Source: an uncultured Collinsella sp. (GTDB taxonomy: Bacteria; Actinomycetota; Coriobacteriia; Coriobacteriales; Coriobacteriaceae). Taken from it: a stretch of 36,514 nt of DNA. Below the pieces are notes generated by a model. That model ran no database searches and had not been told where the DNA came from. It was given only the letters and a program-made list of their open reading frames with translations. A program made the position numbers and the translations under genes. The stretch covers positions 1 to 36,514 of the forward strand of contig CAKUHP010000015.1 in NCBI GenBank assembly GCA_934658705.1, read 5' to 3'. Below, piece by piece: positions 1 through 7,785 of this stretch (position 1 is its first letter; every line of letters starts with the position of its first letter).

Positions 1-181
1 TTGGGACAGGCAGGCGTTCGAGGCCGAGCGAAAAATGGATTCTAAAAAACACCTTGCCAAATAGGAGCGTCAGCGCGAGGCCCGCCTTTCCGTTGCTCCG
101 CAGGAGCAGGAAAGACGGGCCTCATGCGCGAGGACGTTTTCAAAACCAAACCCGGCCCCGGCCGGAGGGACCACAACCAAG
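1..181. other. Intergenic edge, no gene seen
   Basis: No convincing coding region lies before the metal ATPase stop codon. The stretch holds the terminator hairpin described separately at 78-122; the open frames here are short and low in plausibility. Confidence 0.6.
78..122 (-). terminator. Stem-loop terminator of the metal-resistance operon
   Basis: Two 14-nt arms, AGGCCCGCCTTTCC (78-91) and GGAAAGACGGGCCT (109-122), pair with one mismatch, and an inner TGCTCC/GGAGCA stem extends the hairpin. It lies 60 nt past the ATPase stop codon. There is no strong T-run after the stem on the minus strand, so intrinsic termination is likely but not certain. Confidence 0.6.
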
Positions 182-2134
182 CTACAGGTTCTTGACACCC
201 ATCGCGCGCATGGCGTTCAGAATGGCGATGATCGCCACGCCTACGTCGCCGAACACGGCGAGCCACATGTTCGCAATGCCTAGCGCCGCAAGTATCAGAA
301 TCAGCAGCTTGATGCCCAGTGCAAAGATGATGTTCTGCCAGACAATCGTCATGGTCTTGCGAGCCACGCGAATCGCGCGGGCGATGTTGGACGGCTTGTC
401 GTCCATGAGCACGACGTCGGCGGCCTCAATCGCGGCGTCCGAGCCCATCGCGCCCATGGCGATTCCGACGTCGGCGCGCGTGAGCACGGGCGCGTCGTTA
501 ATGCCGTCGCCGACAAAGGCGAGCTTGCCCTTGCCGTTCTCGGCCGAAAGCAGCGCCTCGACGCGCACGACTTTGTCGCCCGGTAGCAGCTGCGCATGGA
601 ACTCATCGAGACCGAGCTGCTTGGCCACCGCTGCCGCTACTTCCTCGCGGTCGCCCGTGAGCATAACGGTGTGCTTGACGCCAGCGGCGTGCAGGTCGCG
701 AATCGTCTGCTCGGCATCGGCCTTAACGGTGTCGGCAATCACGATGTGGCCGGCGTACACGCCGTCGACGAGCACATGCAGGATCGTGCCGACAACCTCG
801 CAATTGGGAGCGTCGACACCGGCCGCCGCGAGCATCTTGGCGTTGCCGACGACGACGTGCTTGCCGTCGATGGTCGCCGTCACGCCATGGCCCGCATCGT
901 TGGCGGAATCGCTCACGCGCTTGGGGTCGAGTTCACCCTGGTGGGCGGCGCGCACCGACTGTGCAATGGGGTGATCGGAGAACGACTCCGCGAGGGCCGC
1001 GACCTCGAGCAACGACTGCTCGGTATAGCTGGCCTCGGGGTGCGCCGCCACGACCGAGAACGTGCCGTTGGTGAGGGTGCCGGTCTTATCGAAGACGACG
1101 GTGTCCACGTCGGCAAGCGTCTCGAGGTAGTTGGAACCCTTGATGAGGACGCCCATCTTGGAGGCGCCGCCGATGCCGCCAAAGAAGCTGAGCGGCACGC
1201 TGATCACCAGCGCGCACGGGCAGCTGACGACCAGGAAGGTTAAGCCGCGCAAGATCCAGTCGGACCAAGCACCGGTGACCAGGCCGCCGCCAAGCGCGAG
1301 CACCGCCGCGGCGCCGGTGACGGCGGGCGTGTAGACGCGGGCAAAACGCGTGATGAAGTTCTCGGTGCGCGCCTTCTTTTCGCTGGCGTTTTCCACGAGC
1401 TCTAGGATGCGGCTGACGGTGGACTCGCCAAAGGGCTTGGTGGTGCGCACGTGGATGAGGCCGGTCATGTTGATGCAGCCGCTGATGATATCGTCTCCGG
1501 TCTTGGCGGGGCGGGGGACCGACTCGCCGGTGAGGGCGGCGGTGTCGAGCTGCGTCTCGCCATCGACAATGACGCCGTCGATGGGCACGCGCTCGCCAGG
1601 CTTAACCACGATGACGGTGCCGACGGCGATGTCATCGGGGAAGACCTGCTCGAGCGTGCCGTCGGCCTGCTCGACATTGGCGTAGTCTGGCGCGATGTCC
1701 ATCATGGCACTGATCGACTTGCGGCTCTTGCCCACGGCGTAGGCCTGGAACAGCTCGCCGACCTGGTAGAACAGCATGACGGCGGCGCCTTCGGCCATGT
1801 GCGGGTCGGTGTCGGGGAAGAGTACCATGGCAAACGCGCCGATGGTTGCGACGACCATGAGGAAGCTTTCGTCGAAGGCCTTGCCGCGGCGGATGTTGTT
1901 GAATGCCTTTTGAAGGACGTCATAGCCGCCGATTAAAAACGGCACGAGGAACAGCACGAAACTGGCATAGATATCACCCGGGGTACCGAATGCGGCGGTG
2001 AGAGCGCCCAGCTCCTCGAGAGCGTATGCCACGACAAAGATGCCCAGCGCGACCAGGATGCGATTGCGCTTATGCTCGAGGGACTCTTTCTTCTTGCGCT
2101 TCTTCTTTTTCTTTTTGGGGTCGGCGGCTGCCAT
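182..2134 (-). CDS. P1B-type heavy-metal-translocating ATPase (Zn/Cd/Pb type)
   Basis: Exports divalent soft metals from the cytoplasm using ATP. The 650-aa protein has TGES (202-205, actuator), the metal-binding CPC motif in the membrane (305-307), the phosphorylated Asp in DKTGTLT (349-355), an SDHP motif (HP at 388-389) and GDGINDAP (542-549). The last membrane segments carry a Lys (GIKLL) and a DVG motif, as in P1B-2 zinc/cadmium/lead pumps such as ZntA, so copper is less likely. There is no N-terminal HMA domain. Instead the N-terminus is a Lys/Arg-rich stretch (residues 7-16), and a separate HMA protein is encoded just upstream. The ATG is preceded by GGGAGG. One operator copy (2158-2177) sits directly in front, so the gene can respond to the ArsR regulator by itself as well as from the operon promoter. 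Specificity within Zn/Cd/Pb cannot be told from sequence. Confidence 0.93.
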   Translation of the reverse strand: MAAADPKKKKKKRKKKESLEHKRNRILVALGIFVVAYALEELGALTAAFGTPGDIYASFVLFLVPFLIGGYDVLQKAFNNIRRGKAFDESFLMVVATIGAFAMVLFPDTDPHMAEGAAVMLFYQVGELFQAYAVGKSRKSISAMMDIAPDYANVEQADGTLEQVFPDDIAVGTVIVVKPGERVPIDGVIVDGETQLDTAALTGESVPRPAKTGDDIISGCINMTGLIHVRTTKPFGESTVSRILELVENASEKKARTENFITRFARVYTPAVTGAAAVLALGGGLVTGAWSDWILRGLTFLVVSCPCALVISVPLSFFGGIGGASKMGVLIKGSNYLETLADVDTVVFDKTGTLTNGTFSVVAAHPEASYTEQSLLEVAALAESFSDHPIAQSVRAAHQGELDPKRVSDSANDAGHGVTATIDGKHVVVGNAKMLAAAGVDAPNCEVVGTILHVLVDGVYAGHIVIADTVKADAEQTIRDLHAAGVKHTVMLTGDREEVAAAVAKQLGLDEFHAQLLPGDKVVRVEALLSAENGKGKLAFVGDGINDAPVLTRADVGIAMGAMGSDAAIEAADVVLMDDKPSNIARAIRVARKTMTIVWQNIIFALGIKLLILILAALGIANMWLAVFGDVGVAIIAILNAMRAMGVKNL

Positions 2135-2157
2135 GATTTAAACCTCCCATTTGAATG

Positions 2158-2177
2158 TATGAACACTCGCTCATATA
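2158..2177 (-). promoter_or_regulatory. Third ArsR-type operator, in front of the ATPase gene
   Basis: The sequence TATGAACACTCGCTCATATA closely matches the repeat found twice upstream of the arsR gene (TATGAACATGCGCTCATATA), differing at two central bases. It contains the imperfect palindrome TATGA-N10-TCATA, as in SmtB/CadC-family operators. Its place between the HMA gene and the ATPase start implies an internal regulated promoter. Confidence 0.75.
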
Positions 2178-2233
2178 ATATCGAGAGCAAAGGCCGCGGC
2201 AAGCGCGGCCCTGCGGGTCGGTATGCGTGTGGA

Positions 2234-2452
2234 CTAGAGAATGATCTCGCAGTCCGGCTCAGCGTCGGCGGTGAACTCAACGACGCGGTCCAGGACCTCA
2301 TCGAACTCGGCGTCATCGGCCTCGAGCGTCAGCTTCTGAGTCATAAAGTTGACCGACACGGACTTGACGCCCTCGAGCTTGGCCAACTCGTCCTGAAGCT
2401 CGCGCGCGCAGTTGGCGCAATCGATCTCGTCGAGCTTGAACTGCTTTTTCAT
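2234..2452 (-). CDS. Small free-standing heavy-metal-associated (HMA) domain protein
   Basis: A 72-residue protein consisting of one ferredoxin-like HMA domain. The metal-binding loop is DCANC (Cys12 and Cys15), followed by a helix with the pattern ARELQDELAKLEGV and a strand like those of CopZ and the N-terminal domains of P1B ATPases. It probably binds the cytosolic metal and passes it to the ATPase encoded 100 nt downstream, which itself lacks an HMA domain. It is therefore a split version of the usual HMA-ATPase fusion. The acidic C-terminal tail (about residues 48-69, ending PDCEI) contains a third Cys that could also bind metal. A GGAAAGGAA ribosome-binding site precedes the ATG. It is in one operon with the arsR-family gene. 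Confidence 0.88.
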   Translation of the reverse strand: MKKQFKLDEIDCANCARELQDELAKLEGVKSVSVNFMTQKLTLEADDAEFDEVLDRVVEFTADAEPDCEIIL

Positions 2453-2515
2453 GATGGGTTCCTTTCCCTGTGTTAGCGGCCTGGGTGCCGGCCGCGCCGG
2501 TACCGTGGTTGTCTG

Positions 2516-2881
2516 CTATTCGCAGATGTGGCTCATGCCCTGGTTGAGCATGGTGTAGACGTGGTCGTCGGCGAGCGAGTAGAGAATGTTGCGGCCGTCA
2601 CGCCGGAATTTGACCAGGTGCGACTGCTTGAGCGTGCGCAGCTGGTGCGACACCGCGGACTGCGAGGTCTCGGTTGCCTCGGCGATGTCTGCCACGCACA
2701 GCTCGCGGCCCATGAGGGCATAGAGGATCTTGATACGCGTGGTGTCGCTGAAGACTTTGAACAGGTCGGCCAGGTCGTACAGCAGCTCCTCGTCGGGCAG
2801 GTCCTCGGGCGAGCAAGTGGTGGGGACAACGGTGTCGATGGCTTCGCTGCCGCACTTTGCTTCATCAGCGTGGTCGCTCAT
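2516..2881 (-). CDS. ArsR/SmtB-family metal-sensing repressor
   Basis: A 121-aa winged-helix repressor that should leave DNA when zinc, cadmium or a similar ion binds. The recognition helix region reads ETSQSAVSHQLRTLKQ (71-86), and the wing is around KFRRDGRNILYSL. The C-terminal helix holds Asp105, His107, His118 and Glu121, the same spacing as the alpha-5 zinc ligands of SmtB (D-x-H...H-x-x-E). The alpha-3 motif ELCVAD keeps one Cys of the CadC motif ELCVCD; other cysteines are near the N-terminus (10, 23). An alpha-5 zinc-type sensor is therefore the best reading. It is the first gene of the operon, with a paired operator just upstream (2895-2951), so autorepression is expected. The ATG has AAGGATG in front. 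Confidence 0.93.
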   Translation of the reverse strand: MSDHADEAKCGSEAIDTVVPTTCSPEDLPDEELLYDLADLFKVFSDTTRIKILYALMGRELCVADIAEATETSQSAVSHQLRTLKQSHLVKFRRDGRNILYSLADDHVYTMLNQGMSHICE

Positions 2882-2894
2882 TGCAACATCCTTT

Positions 2895-2951
2895 CATATG
2901 AACATGCGCTCATATAACTTACTTCCGATTATATGAGCGCATGTTCATATG
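2895..2951. promoter_or_regulatory. Double ArsR operator as a perfect 23-bp inverted repeat
   Basis: Arms 2895-2917 and 2929-2951 are exact reverse complements, separated by 11 nt. Each arm contains TATGAACATGCGCTCATATA, itself an imperfect palindrome of the SmtB/ArsR operator kind (TATGA/TCATA half-sites). Two repressor dimers could bind side by side and cover the operon promoter. The right copy could also control something leftwards or rightwards, but no gene starts to the right within 300 bp. Confidence 0.85.
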
Positions 2952-3030
2952 TCAATATCATTTGCAATAGTTTTGATGACTGCTTGTCACCTCTGCGATT
3001 TTCTGTGGGTTGGGATGTATCGACGCAATG

Positions 3031-3252
3031 CTCGCCAACATATTTCGAGATGTTCGGCCGGCATACTAAGAAAGCCGCCTCGAGAAGCATTAGAACTGTT
3101 CATATTTGTACTTTATCTTTTTAAATACCGTGAGAATCAGTTCTTTTTCTACAGGAGTTCCTGCAGAGATCGGTTCTATCTAAAGTATTATTGAGCATTG
3201 CTGCAACCACTCAGGCACAAAGATGGCCGAATAAGTAGAAAAATGTAGGTGG
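3031..3252. mobile_element. MITE-like inverted-repeat element, copy A
   Basis: The region 2952-3271 has no gene. Its left part (3035-3059) and right part (3225-3249) are 25-nt imperfect inverted repeats of each other (19 of 25 match): CCAACAT...TTCGGCC on the left and GGCCGA...ATGTAGG on the right. A second element with the same ends and about the same size lies at 4691-4882 in the same orientation, on the other side of the next gene. No transposase is present, so it would be non-autonomous. A conserved intergenic regulatory repeat is the alternative. Confidence 0.5.
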
Positions 3253-3271
3253 ACATCCGCACGGTCTGCTA

Positions 3272-4480
3272 TTAGAAGAGCGAACTCTCAATTAGATCAA
3301 TAATTGCATCGTCTTCCGTGCGGTTTTCATCGACACTTGCGGACATGCCACCTTCCCAAGTTCCATTTATTTCCTCGGCAAGCGCCCCGACGTGTTGCAT
3401 GTCATCGGGTTCGGGCACATCGTTGATGCTCGGGTCATCAACTTGCGGATATTGGCTTGCAATCTCGCACTTGGCAGTCTCTTCTTCTTTGAGTGTCTCC
3501 AGGACGCGGCGACCGTATTCGAAGTAACGCCGCAAGACAAATTGACGAAGAGTTTCTTGTTGGATGGCGAAGTTATCCGGGAGTCGACCGGGCCATATCT
3601 TCTCGCGGATTCGAATCGCTTCCATAATTCGCCTAAAGGCGGATTGTTTAAAAAATGAGTGACGGCTGACGGTAATAACGGCATATCCCATGTTTCGCAG
3701 CGTGTTGCGGCGTTCTTCGTCAATTGCTTGCTGCTCGGGTTCGTCGTGGTAAAAGCCGTTGTATTCGATATCGGTCATCGATTTTTCGAGCAGCGCATCG
3801 AGGTAAAAAACCGTCCGTCGAGTTAGGACGGCGTATCTTTTGGGGACTGGGATTGGATAATCCGTTTTGATAGCGCGTATGGCTAAGCCGCCCATTGACT
3901 TGGGCATTGTCAGCATCATGACAAACGCAGTTTCGAGTGGGGAGCGACAGCCTCCGCGTACATAAGAAAGTGCCTTAAGGGCTTTATTGGATCCGCGATA
4001 GCCCGATGCCTCTGAAAAGAAGGCTCTGAGCTCTTCAACGCTGGTTAGGGCTGGGCGCTCGCGATATTGAGTTTCGTCGGACGTTTCAAGCGCGTAAGAG
4101 CCGCAGATTTCAAAGTAATACTCAACGAGCTCCGAAAGGTTGAGGTCGGCTGTTGCTTCTAGTGCGCACAGCTTGATATCGACGATGTAGACGTTTGGCT
4201 CGAGTTCCAGGTAGCTTTCTGCATCGAACGTATAGCGCGTGCAGTGGCAGATGCAGCCCTTGCGGTGACTTTGTGCATTGTTGGAAAACGTCAGCACATG
4301 GATGCTTTCAGAATCGATATTCTTTCTGCTGAGCCATGCTCGCGCCGCTTCCAGGTCGGACGTGGTCGGCGCAGACATCCTGATCTTTTCCATGGGTATG
4401 GGATCGGTCGCGTAGCTTGCGAGCGAGTTGGCTGTTTGGTATACAGCGCGTGCCGTGGTATGTGACAGAACGATTCCCAT
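3272..4480 (-). CDS. DUF559/AbiEi-like protein with Vsr-type endonuclease fold (paralog 1)
   Basis: Function unknown. The 402-aa protein opens with VLSHTTARAVY (about 4-14), like the xLSHxTAA start of actinobacterial AbiEi/DUF559 proteins. Its centre has CGSYAL and SPLETAF. The C-terminal half reads YLDALLEK...DIEYNGFYHD, then a D-x-x-R-x-x-x-L run and MGYAVITVSRHSF, the pattern of DUF559/Vsr-like PD-(D/E)XK nuclease folds (Asp, then Glu-x-Asn-Gly-x-x-His). A second homolog is at 12833-13882; both share CG(S/T)(Y/F), RP-x-L, RG, G-x-x-SPLE and MGY-x-V in the same order. The ATG at 4480 aligns with the start of that homolog, though no good ribosome-binding site precedes it. The C-terminal tail is acidic and variable. 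MITE-like elements lie on both sides. A nuclease or a defence/antitoxin role is possible; intact catalysis is uncertain because no clear (D/E)xK lysine is seen. Confidence 0.72.
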   Translation of the reverse strand: MGIVLSHTTARAVYQTANSLASYATDPIPMEKIRMSAPTTSDLEAARAWLSRKNIDSESIHVLTFSNNAQSHRKGCICHCTRYTFDAESYLELEPNVYIVDIKLCALEATADLNLSELVEYYFEICGSYALETSDETQYRERPALTSVEELRAFFSEASGYRGSNKALKALSYVRGGCRSPLETAFVMMLTMPKSMGGLAIRAIKTDYPIPVPKRYAVLTRRTVFYLDALLEKSMTDIEYNGFYHDEPEQQAIDEERRNTLRNMGYAVITVSRHSFFKQSAFRRIMEAIRIREKIWPGRLPDNFAIQQETLRQFVLRRYFEYGRRVLETLKEEETAKCEIASQYPQVDDPSINDVPEPDDMQHVGALAEEINGTWEGGMSASVDENRTEDDAIIDLIESSLF

Positions 4481-4690
4481 ACGCGCATGATGGCATAGCG
4501 GACACCGCGCACGACCGAAACTTCGGGCAACGGTATTGGGGCGCGGCTTATCTTCTGCGAACGGTGGGTTTTGAGCTGTCGTGTCGAGGGAGCGGCTTTG
4601 GCTGGGGAGGTATCTGCTGGTTGCGCCTTTTTGGTGAACTTTAGTTGCGAATTCGTAGCTTCTAGGCGTTTTTGCCGACCGCCCAGATAC

Positions 4691-4882
4691 CTCACCAACA
4701 TAATTTGAGTTATTCGGCCTTTCCCTATACGAATGGTGCGATTGCGATGTCCTATTCGAATTGATTCAGGTAGATTAATGGGACTCGGTTGTGAAATTTA
4801 GGCGACTACAGCGCTCGATTGTGGCTCAATGGGCCTTGCCTAGTGGTTCAGCTGGCCGAGCAACTCGAAAAATGTAGGTGGG
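4691..4882. mobile_element. MITE-like inverted-repeat element, copy B
   Basis: Ends at 4695-4719 and 4854-4878 are 25-nt imperfect inverted repeats (19 of 25), and the right end GAAAAATGTAGGTGG is identical to that of copy A. The interior is different in sequence from copy A. It lies upstream of the minus-strand DUF559-like gene and could supply its promoter. The rest of the gap 4481-5031 holds only the terminator at 4930-4965. Confidence 0.5.
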
Positions 4883-4929
4883 ATAACCTGTCGACTGTGT
4901 GAATCACGCGTATTTGCTCGTTTTGATGA

Positions 4930-4965
4930 AAACTAGGGCGCAGCCATAAGACTGCGCCCTAGTTT
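4930..4965 (-). terminator. Rho-independent terminator of the exonuclease gene
   Basis: Perfect 14-bp stem AAACTAGGGCGCAG / CTGCGCCCTAGTTT with an 8-nt loop, 66 nt beyond the stop codon of the exonuclease gene. On the minus strand it is followed by TTTTCATCAAAACG. The left arm A-run and right arm T-run make it usable in both directions. Confidence 0.85.
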
Positions 4966-5031
4966 ACTGCGTGCCAGTGTGCCCAGACGGATTGCGTTGC
5001 GCCGTTGCGGATGTGATCGCGATCGGCTTCA

Positions 5032-6000
5032 CTACTTTGCGAACAGGTTCTTGAGGTTGAACTCGGCTTGGACGGTTCGGAGCATGAGGTCGGTGTCGTC
5101 CAGGCCCAGGTGCTGCTCGTTGGCGTCGGCGGCGAGGGTGCCGCGGCGGCGCGCCCAGTTCTCGAGCGCGGCGGGCGCGGATTCGCGGGGGAGCGAGCGC
5201 ACGTCGGCGTCCAGGCTGCGGCAGATCTGGCGCGAGTCGATGACGATGATTTTGCCGGCGCGGCGCGCCTCGGCGTAACCGTCCAGGTGAATTTTGAACC
5301 AGCTGTCCTCGAAGGCGGCGTTGTGCGCCATGTAGGGATACTTCTTCATGAGTTTGAGCAGCTGTTTCTGCAGCTCCTTGTTCTCGCGGAACGGCTTTTT
5401 GCCGTCGATATCGTCCCAAGTAATGTGGTGGATATTCGACAGCGGCACGTCCTCGCCGCGGTAGATGTCGGGTAGGCCGCAGTAGTGCGCCTCGGCGTCG
5501 TGCGGGACGGCGTCGCTGGTGAGGTCCATGATCTCCCAGCCCACGTTGATGATGTAGCCACGCTCGGGTGCGCGGCCGGTGGTCTCGATGTCGATGCCCA
5601 GCACCGTGCCCTGGATGGGCTTGCGGGCGTAGGCCACGCCGAGCGCGTCGCGGTCGCCGCGGATCTCGCGCATGACCGACGCGGCGGTGCGCTTTTGCAT
5701 CTTGCCGATGGCGGCGCAGGTGTCGGCGTCGGACAGGCCACGCGAGAGCGTCGCGGGCGTCACGTTGCGCAGGCGCGCCTCGCCAATCTGGTCGCACAGG
5801 TCGCGGTTGCGGTCGGCCAGGTCGCGCACGGTGGCAAAGTCGAAACTGGGGTCGCCCTCGGCGGTAAAGTATTCGGTCTCGAGCACCTTGAGGGCCTCCT
5901 CGCCCTTCTGGCGCTCGGACTCCATGGCGCCGTGGTCGCCGTAGATAAACATGGGGATAAACGGTTGGCGCTCGTATTCGAGTGCTTGTGAAACGTTCAT
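5032..6000 (-). CDS. DnaQ-fold (DEDDh) 3'-5' exonuclease family protein
   Basis: The 322-aa protein has an uncharacterised N-terminal part (1-130) and a C-terminal RNase T/DnaQ-like domain. Exo I is GIDIETTG (Asp137, Glu139), exo II is MAHNAAFED (around 225-232), and exo III is HLGLDD (His297, Asp302), giving the DEDDh order of acidic residues that hold two metal ions. In exo II the residue directly after Phe is Glu and then Asp, so the usual Asp may be shifted by one. The domain would remove nucleotides from 3' ends of DNA or RNA; the exact substrate is unknown. A long second open frame overlaps on the same strand but lacks these motifs. The gene is alone, with its own terminator, and is divergent from the metal exporter at 6172. 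Confidence 0.85.
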   Translation of the reverse strand: MNVSQALEYERQPFIPMFIYGDHGAMESERQKGEEALKVLETEYFTAEGDPSFDFATVRDLADRNRDLCDQIGEARLRNVTPATLSRGLSDADTCAAIGKMQKRTAASVMREIRGDRDALGVAYARKPIQGTVLGIDIETTGRAPERGYIINVGWEIMDLTSDAVPHDAEAHYCGLPDIYRGEDVPLSNIHHITWDDIDGKKPFRENKELQKQLLKLMKKYPYMAHNAAFEDSWFKIHLDGYAEARRAGKIIVIDSRQICRSLDADVRSLPRESAPAALENWARRRGTLAADANEQHLGLDDTDLMLRTVQAEFNLKNLFAK

Positions 6001-6171
6001 ATGCTGCTCCTTGGACGGGCCGCGTCGCGCGGCTCGGGGTTACTGAGTTGTGACGAGATGATAGTTTACCATGGGCAACTATTGGCATCGCGCCTGGGAC
6101 AACTACAATACCCTAGTTGACCGCTAGGACTTTTACAATGCTGCCGAAAGACACGAAAGGTTCCATCCGTC

Positions 6172-7266
6172 ATGGATTTGCTGATTGATATTCTGCTCGA
6201 CGCCGGCAAGGACACGCTGTCGCTGGTGCCGTTTTTGCTAGTTACATACCTTGTGCTCGAGACGCTCGAGCATGTTGCGGGCGACCGCGTCAATGGCGCC
6301 ATCAAGCGCGCCGGCTCCGCGGGGCCGATCGTTGGCTCGCTGCTGGGCATCGTGCCGCAGTGCGGTTTTTCGGCCATGGCAGCGACGCTGTACGCCGGTC
6401 GCGTCGTGACGCTGGGAACGCTGGTAGCGGTGTTCCTTTCGACTTCCGACGAGATGCTGCCGCTGTTGCTTGCCGAGCAAGTTCCCGTGCAGACCATGGC
6501 GATGCTGCTGGCATCGAAAGCGCTCATCGCGCTGATCACGGGCTTTATCGTGGACGCCGCCATTCGCGGGTTGCGCCGTAACGCCCGCGCGCATGCGGCG
6601 ATACGTCGCACCGTGCTGGGGACCGCGGCCAATCCGGCCCACGTGAACTGCGCGCACGATGACCACACCGGTGGCGACATCATCGACGAGGTGGCCGAGG
6701 CGGGCGTGAGCGCCGACCACATTCACGAGCTATGCGAGCGCGACCATTGCGGCTGCGACGACGATGAGGACGGCCACGGGCACGGTCACGGCCATGGCCA
6801 TGACAACAACCACGACCACGCGGTCGAGCACGAGCACCACCACGACCACGGCCACTCACACGAGGGCGCGCCCGTTCTGTCGATCATTCGCAGCGCGATC
6901 TCGCATACCGTGCAGGTGTCGGTATTTATTTTCCTGGTGACGCTGATCCTGGTCGCCGTCCTCGAGACCTTCGGCGAGTCCGCGATCGAGCAGTTCCTGC
7001 GCGGCAACGAGACGCTCGCTGTCCTGGGCTCGGCGCTCGTCGGCCTGATCCCTAACTGCTCCGCCAGCGTCGTCATTACGCAGCTGTACCTGGAGGGTGC
7101 GCTGCAGCTGGCCCCGATGCTCGCCGGCACGCTCATCTCCGCCGGCGTGGGCTATCTGGTGCTGTTCCGCACCAACCGCAGCGCCCGCGAGAACGTCATG
7201 TTCTTGGTCATGATGTACGTCATCGGTGCCGGCTGGGGCCTCGTCCTCTCCGCCTTCGGCCTCTAA
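6172..7266 (+). CDS. ArsP_2-type putative heavy-metal (manganese) exporter with His-rich loop
   Basis: A 364-aa membrane protein of the putative 10-TM heavy-metal exporter family (ArsP_2, often named putative manganese transporter). The two halves carry related motifs: GIVPQCGFSAMAATLYAG (about 59-76) and GLIPNCSASVVITQLYLEG in the second half, each followed by a short hydrophobic stretch. Between them is a soluble loop very rich in His, Asp and Glu (about residues 180-230), with runs such as GHGHGHGHGHD and HEHHHDHGHSH, a likely metal-binding sensor or buffer. The ATG has GAAAGG about 10 nt upstream. I looked for a yybP-ykoY manganese riboswitch in the 170-nt leader and did not recognise one. 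The family assignment is firm; the ion is not. Confidence 0.85.
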   Translation: MDLLIDILLDAGKDTLSLVPFLLVTYLVLETLEHVAGDRVNGAIKRAGSAGPIVGSLLGIVPQCGFSAMAATLYAGRVVTLGTLVAVFLSTSDEMLPLLLAEQVPVQTMAMLLASKALIALITGFIVDAAIRGLRRNARAHAAIRRTVLGTAANPAHVNCAHDDHTGGDIIDEVAEAGVSADHIHELCERDHCGCDDDEDGHGHGHGHGHDNNHDHAVEHEHHHDHGHSHEGAPVLSIIRSAISHTVQVSVFIFLVTLILVAVLETFGESAIEQFLRGNETLAVLGSALVGLIPNCSASVVITQLYLEGALQLAPMLAGTLISAGVGYLVLFRTNRSARENVMFLVMMYVIGAGWGLVLSAFGL

Positions 7267-7268
7267 GC

Positions 7269-7295
7269 AGATTTTCAGGCATGTCCCAAAAATCT
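7269..7295. terminator. Small inverted repeat between convergent genes
   Basis: AGATTTT (7269-7275) and AAAATCT (7289-7295) form a 7-bp AT-rich stem between the stops of the exporter and the YaiI gene. It is weak; a shared terminator is possible. Confidence 0.35.
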
Positions 7296-7302
7296 ACCTT
7301 GG

Positions 7303-7785
7303 TTATCGCAACAGCTCGGTAAGGTTGCGCTTAAAGCGGGCTCGATCCTCGCTAGTGAAGGCTGCTGGCCCGCGGGTGCGTCCCCCGGCGCGGCGCACCT
7401 TCTTTTCCTCGTGGCGGATAAACAGCTGCATGTCGATGGTCGCCTTGTCGTAGACGCGCCCGCGCACGCCGATGGCGGCGGCATCGCGTCCGAGCACCAT
7501 GCTCGCCAGGCCAATGTCCTGCGTCACGACCACGTCGTCCGCCTGCAGGCGCTCGACAATGGCAAAGTCGGCGCTATCGGCTCCCACGCTCACGTCAAGC
7601 GTCGTGACCCAAAAGCCCCGACGCGCGTGCTCGACGTCGCGCGGGTCGTCGCGGCGAATGTGGCGTTCCAGGTTCTGCGTACTGTTGCCGGCGATAACGA
7701 CGGCGACGCCCGCCCGCCGCGCGCAGTCGATCGACTCGCGCGTAACCGGGCAGGCGTCGGCATCAATAAAAAGCGTTCTTGGCAT
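7303..7785 (-). CDS. YaiI/YqxD family protein (UPF0178, DUF188)
   Basis: A 160-aa protein with the family pattern: LFIDADACPVT at the start (an acidic PIN-like motif), VSVGADSADFAIVE in the middle and DDVVVTQDIGLASMVLGRDA, then RGRVYDKATIDMQLFIRHEEKK. The conserved acidic residues suggest a PIN-like nuclease fold, but no activity has been settled for the family. Length matches the family. Its ATG directly follows the stop codon of the HdeD-like gene (TAG then ATG), without a clear ribosome-binding site, so it is probably translated by coupling as the second gene of a two-gene operon. Confidence 0.93.
   Translation of the reverse strand: MPRTLFIDADACPVTRESIDCARRAGVAVVIAGNSTQNLERHIRRDDPRDVEHARRGFWVTTLDVSVGADSADFAIVERLQADDVVVTQDIGLASMVLGRDAAAIGVRGRVYDKATIDMQLFIRHEEKKVRRAGGRTRGPAAFTSEDRARFKRNLTELLR

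Noticed and set aside
4291..4701. 136-codon minus-strand frame beginning inside the copy B element, as a frameshifted N-terminus of the DUF559-like gene
   Set aside because: The gene at 3272-4480 already aligns from its first residues with the second paralog, so no extra N-terminus is needed.
4964..6088. 374-codon frame overlapping the exonuclease on the same strand
   Set aside because: Arg/Pro/His-rich without motifs; the other frame contains the DEDDh exonuclease residues.
6001..6171. Manganese riboswitch (yybP-ykoY) before the metal exporter
   Set aside because: Expected because some relatives carry it, but I could not find its conserved core in the short leader.
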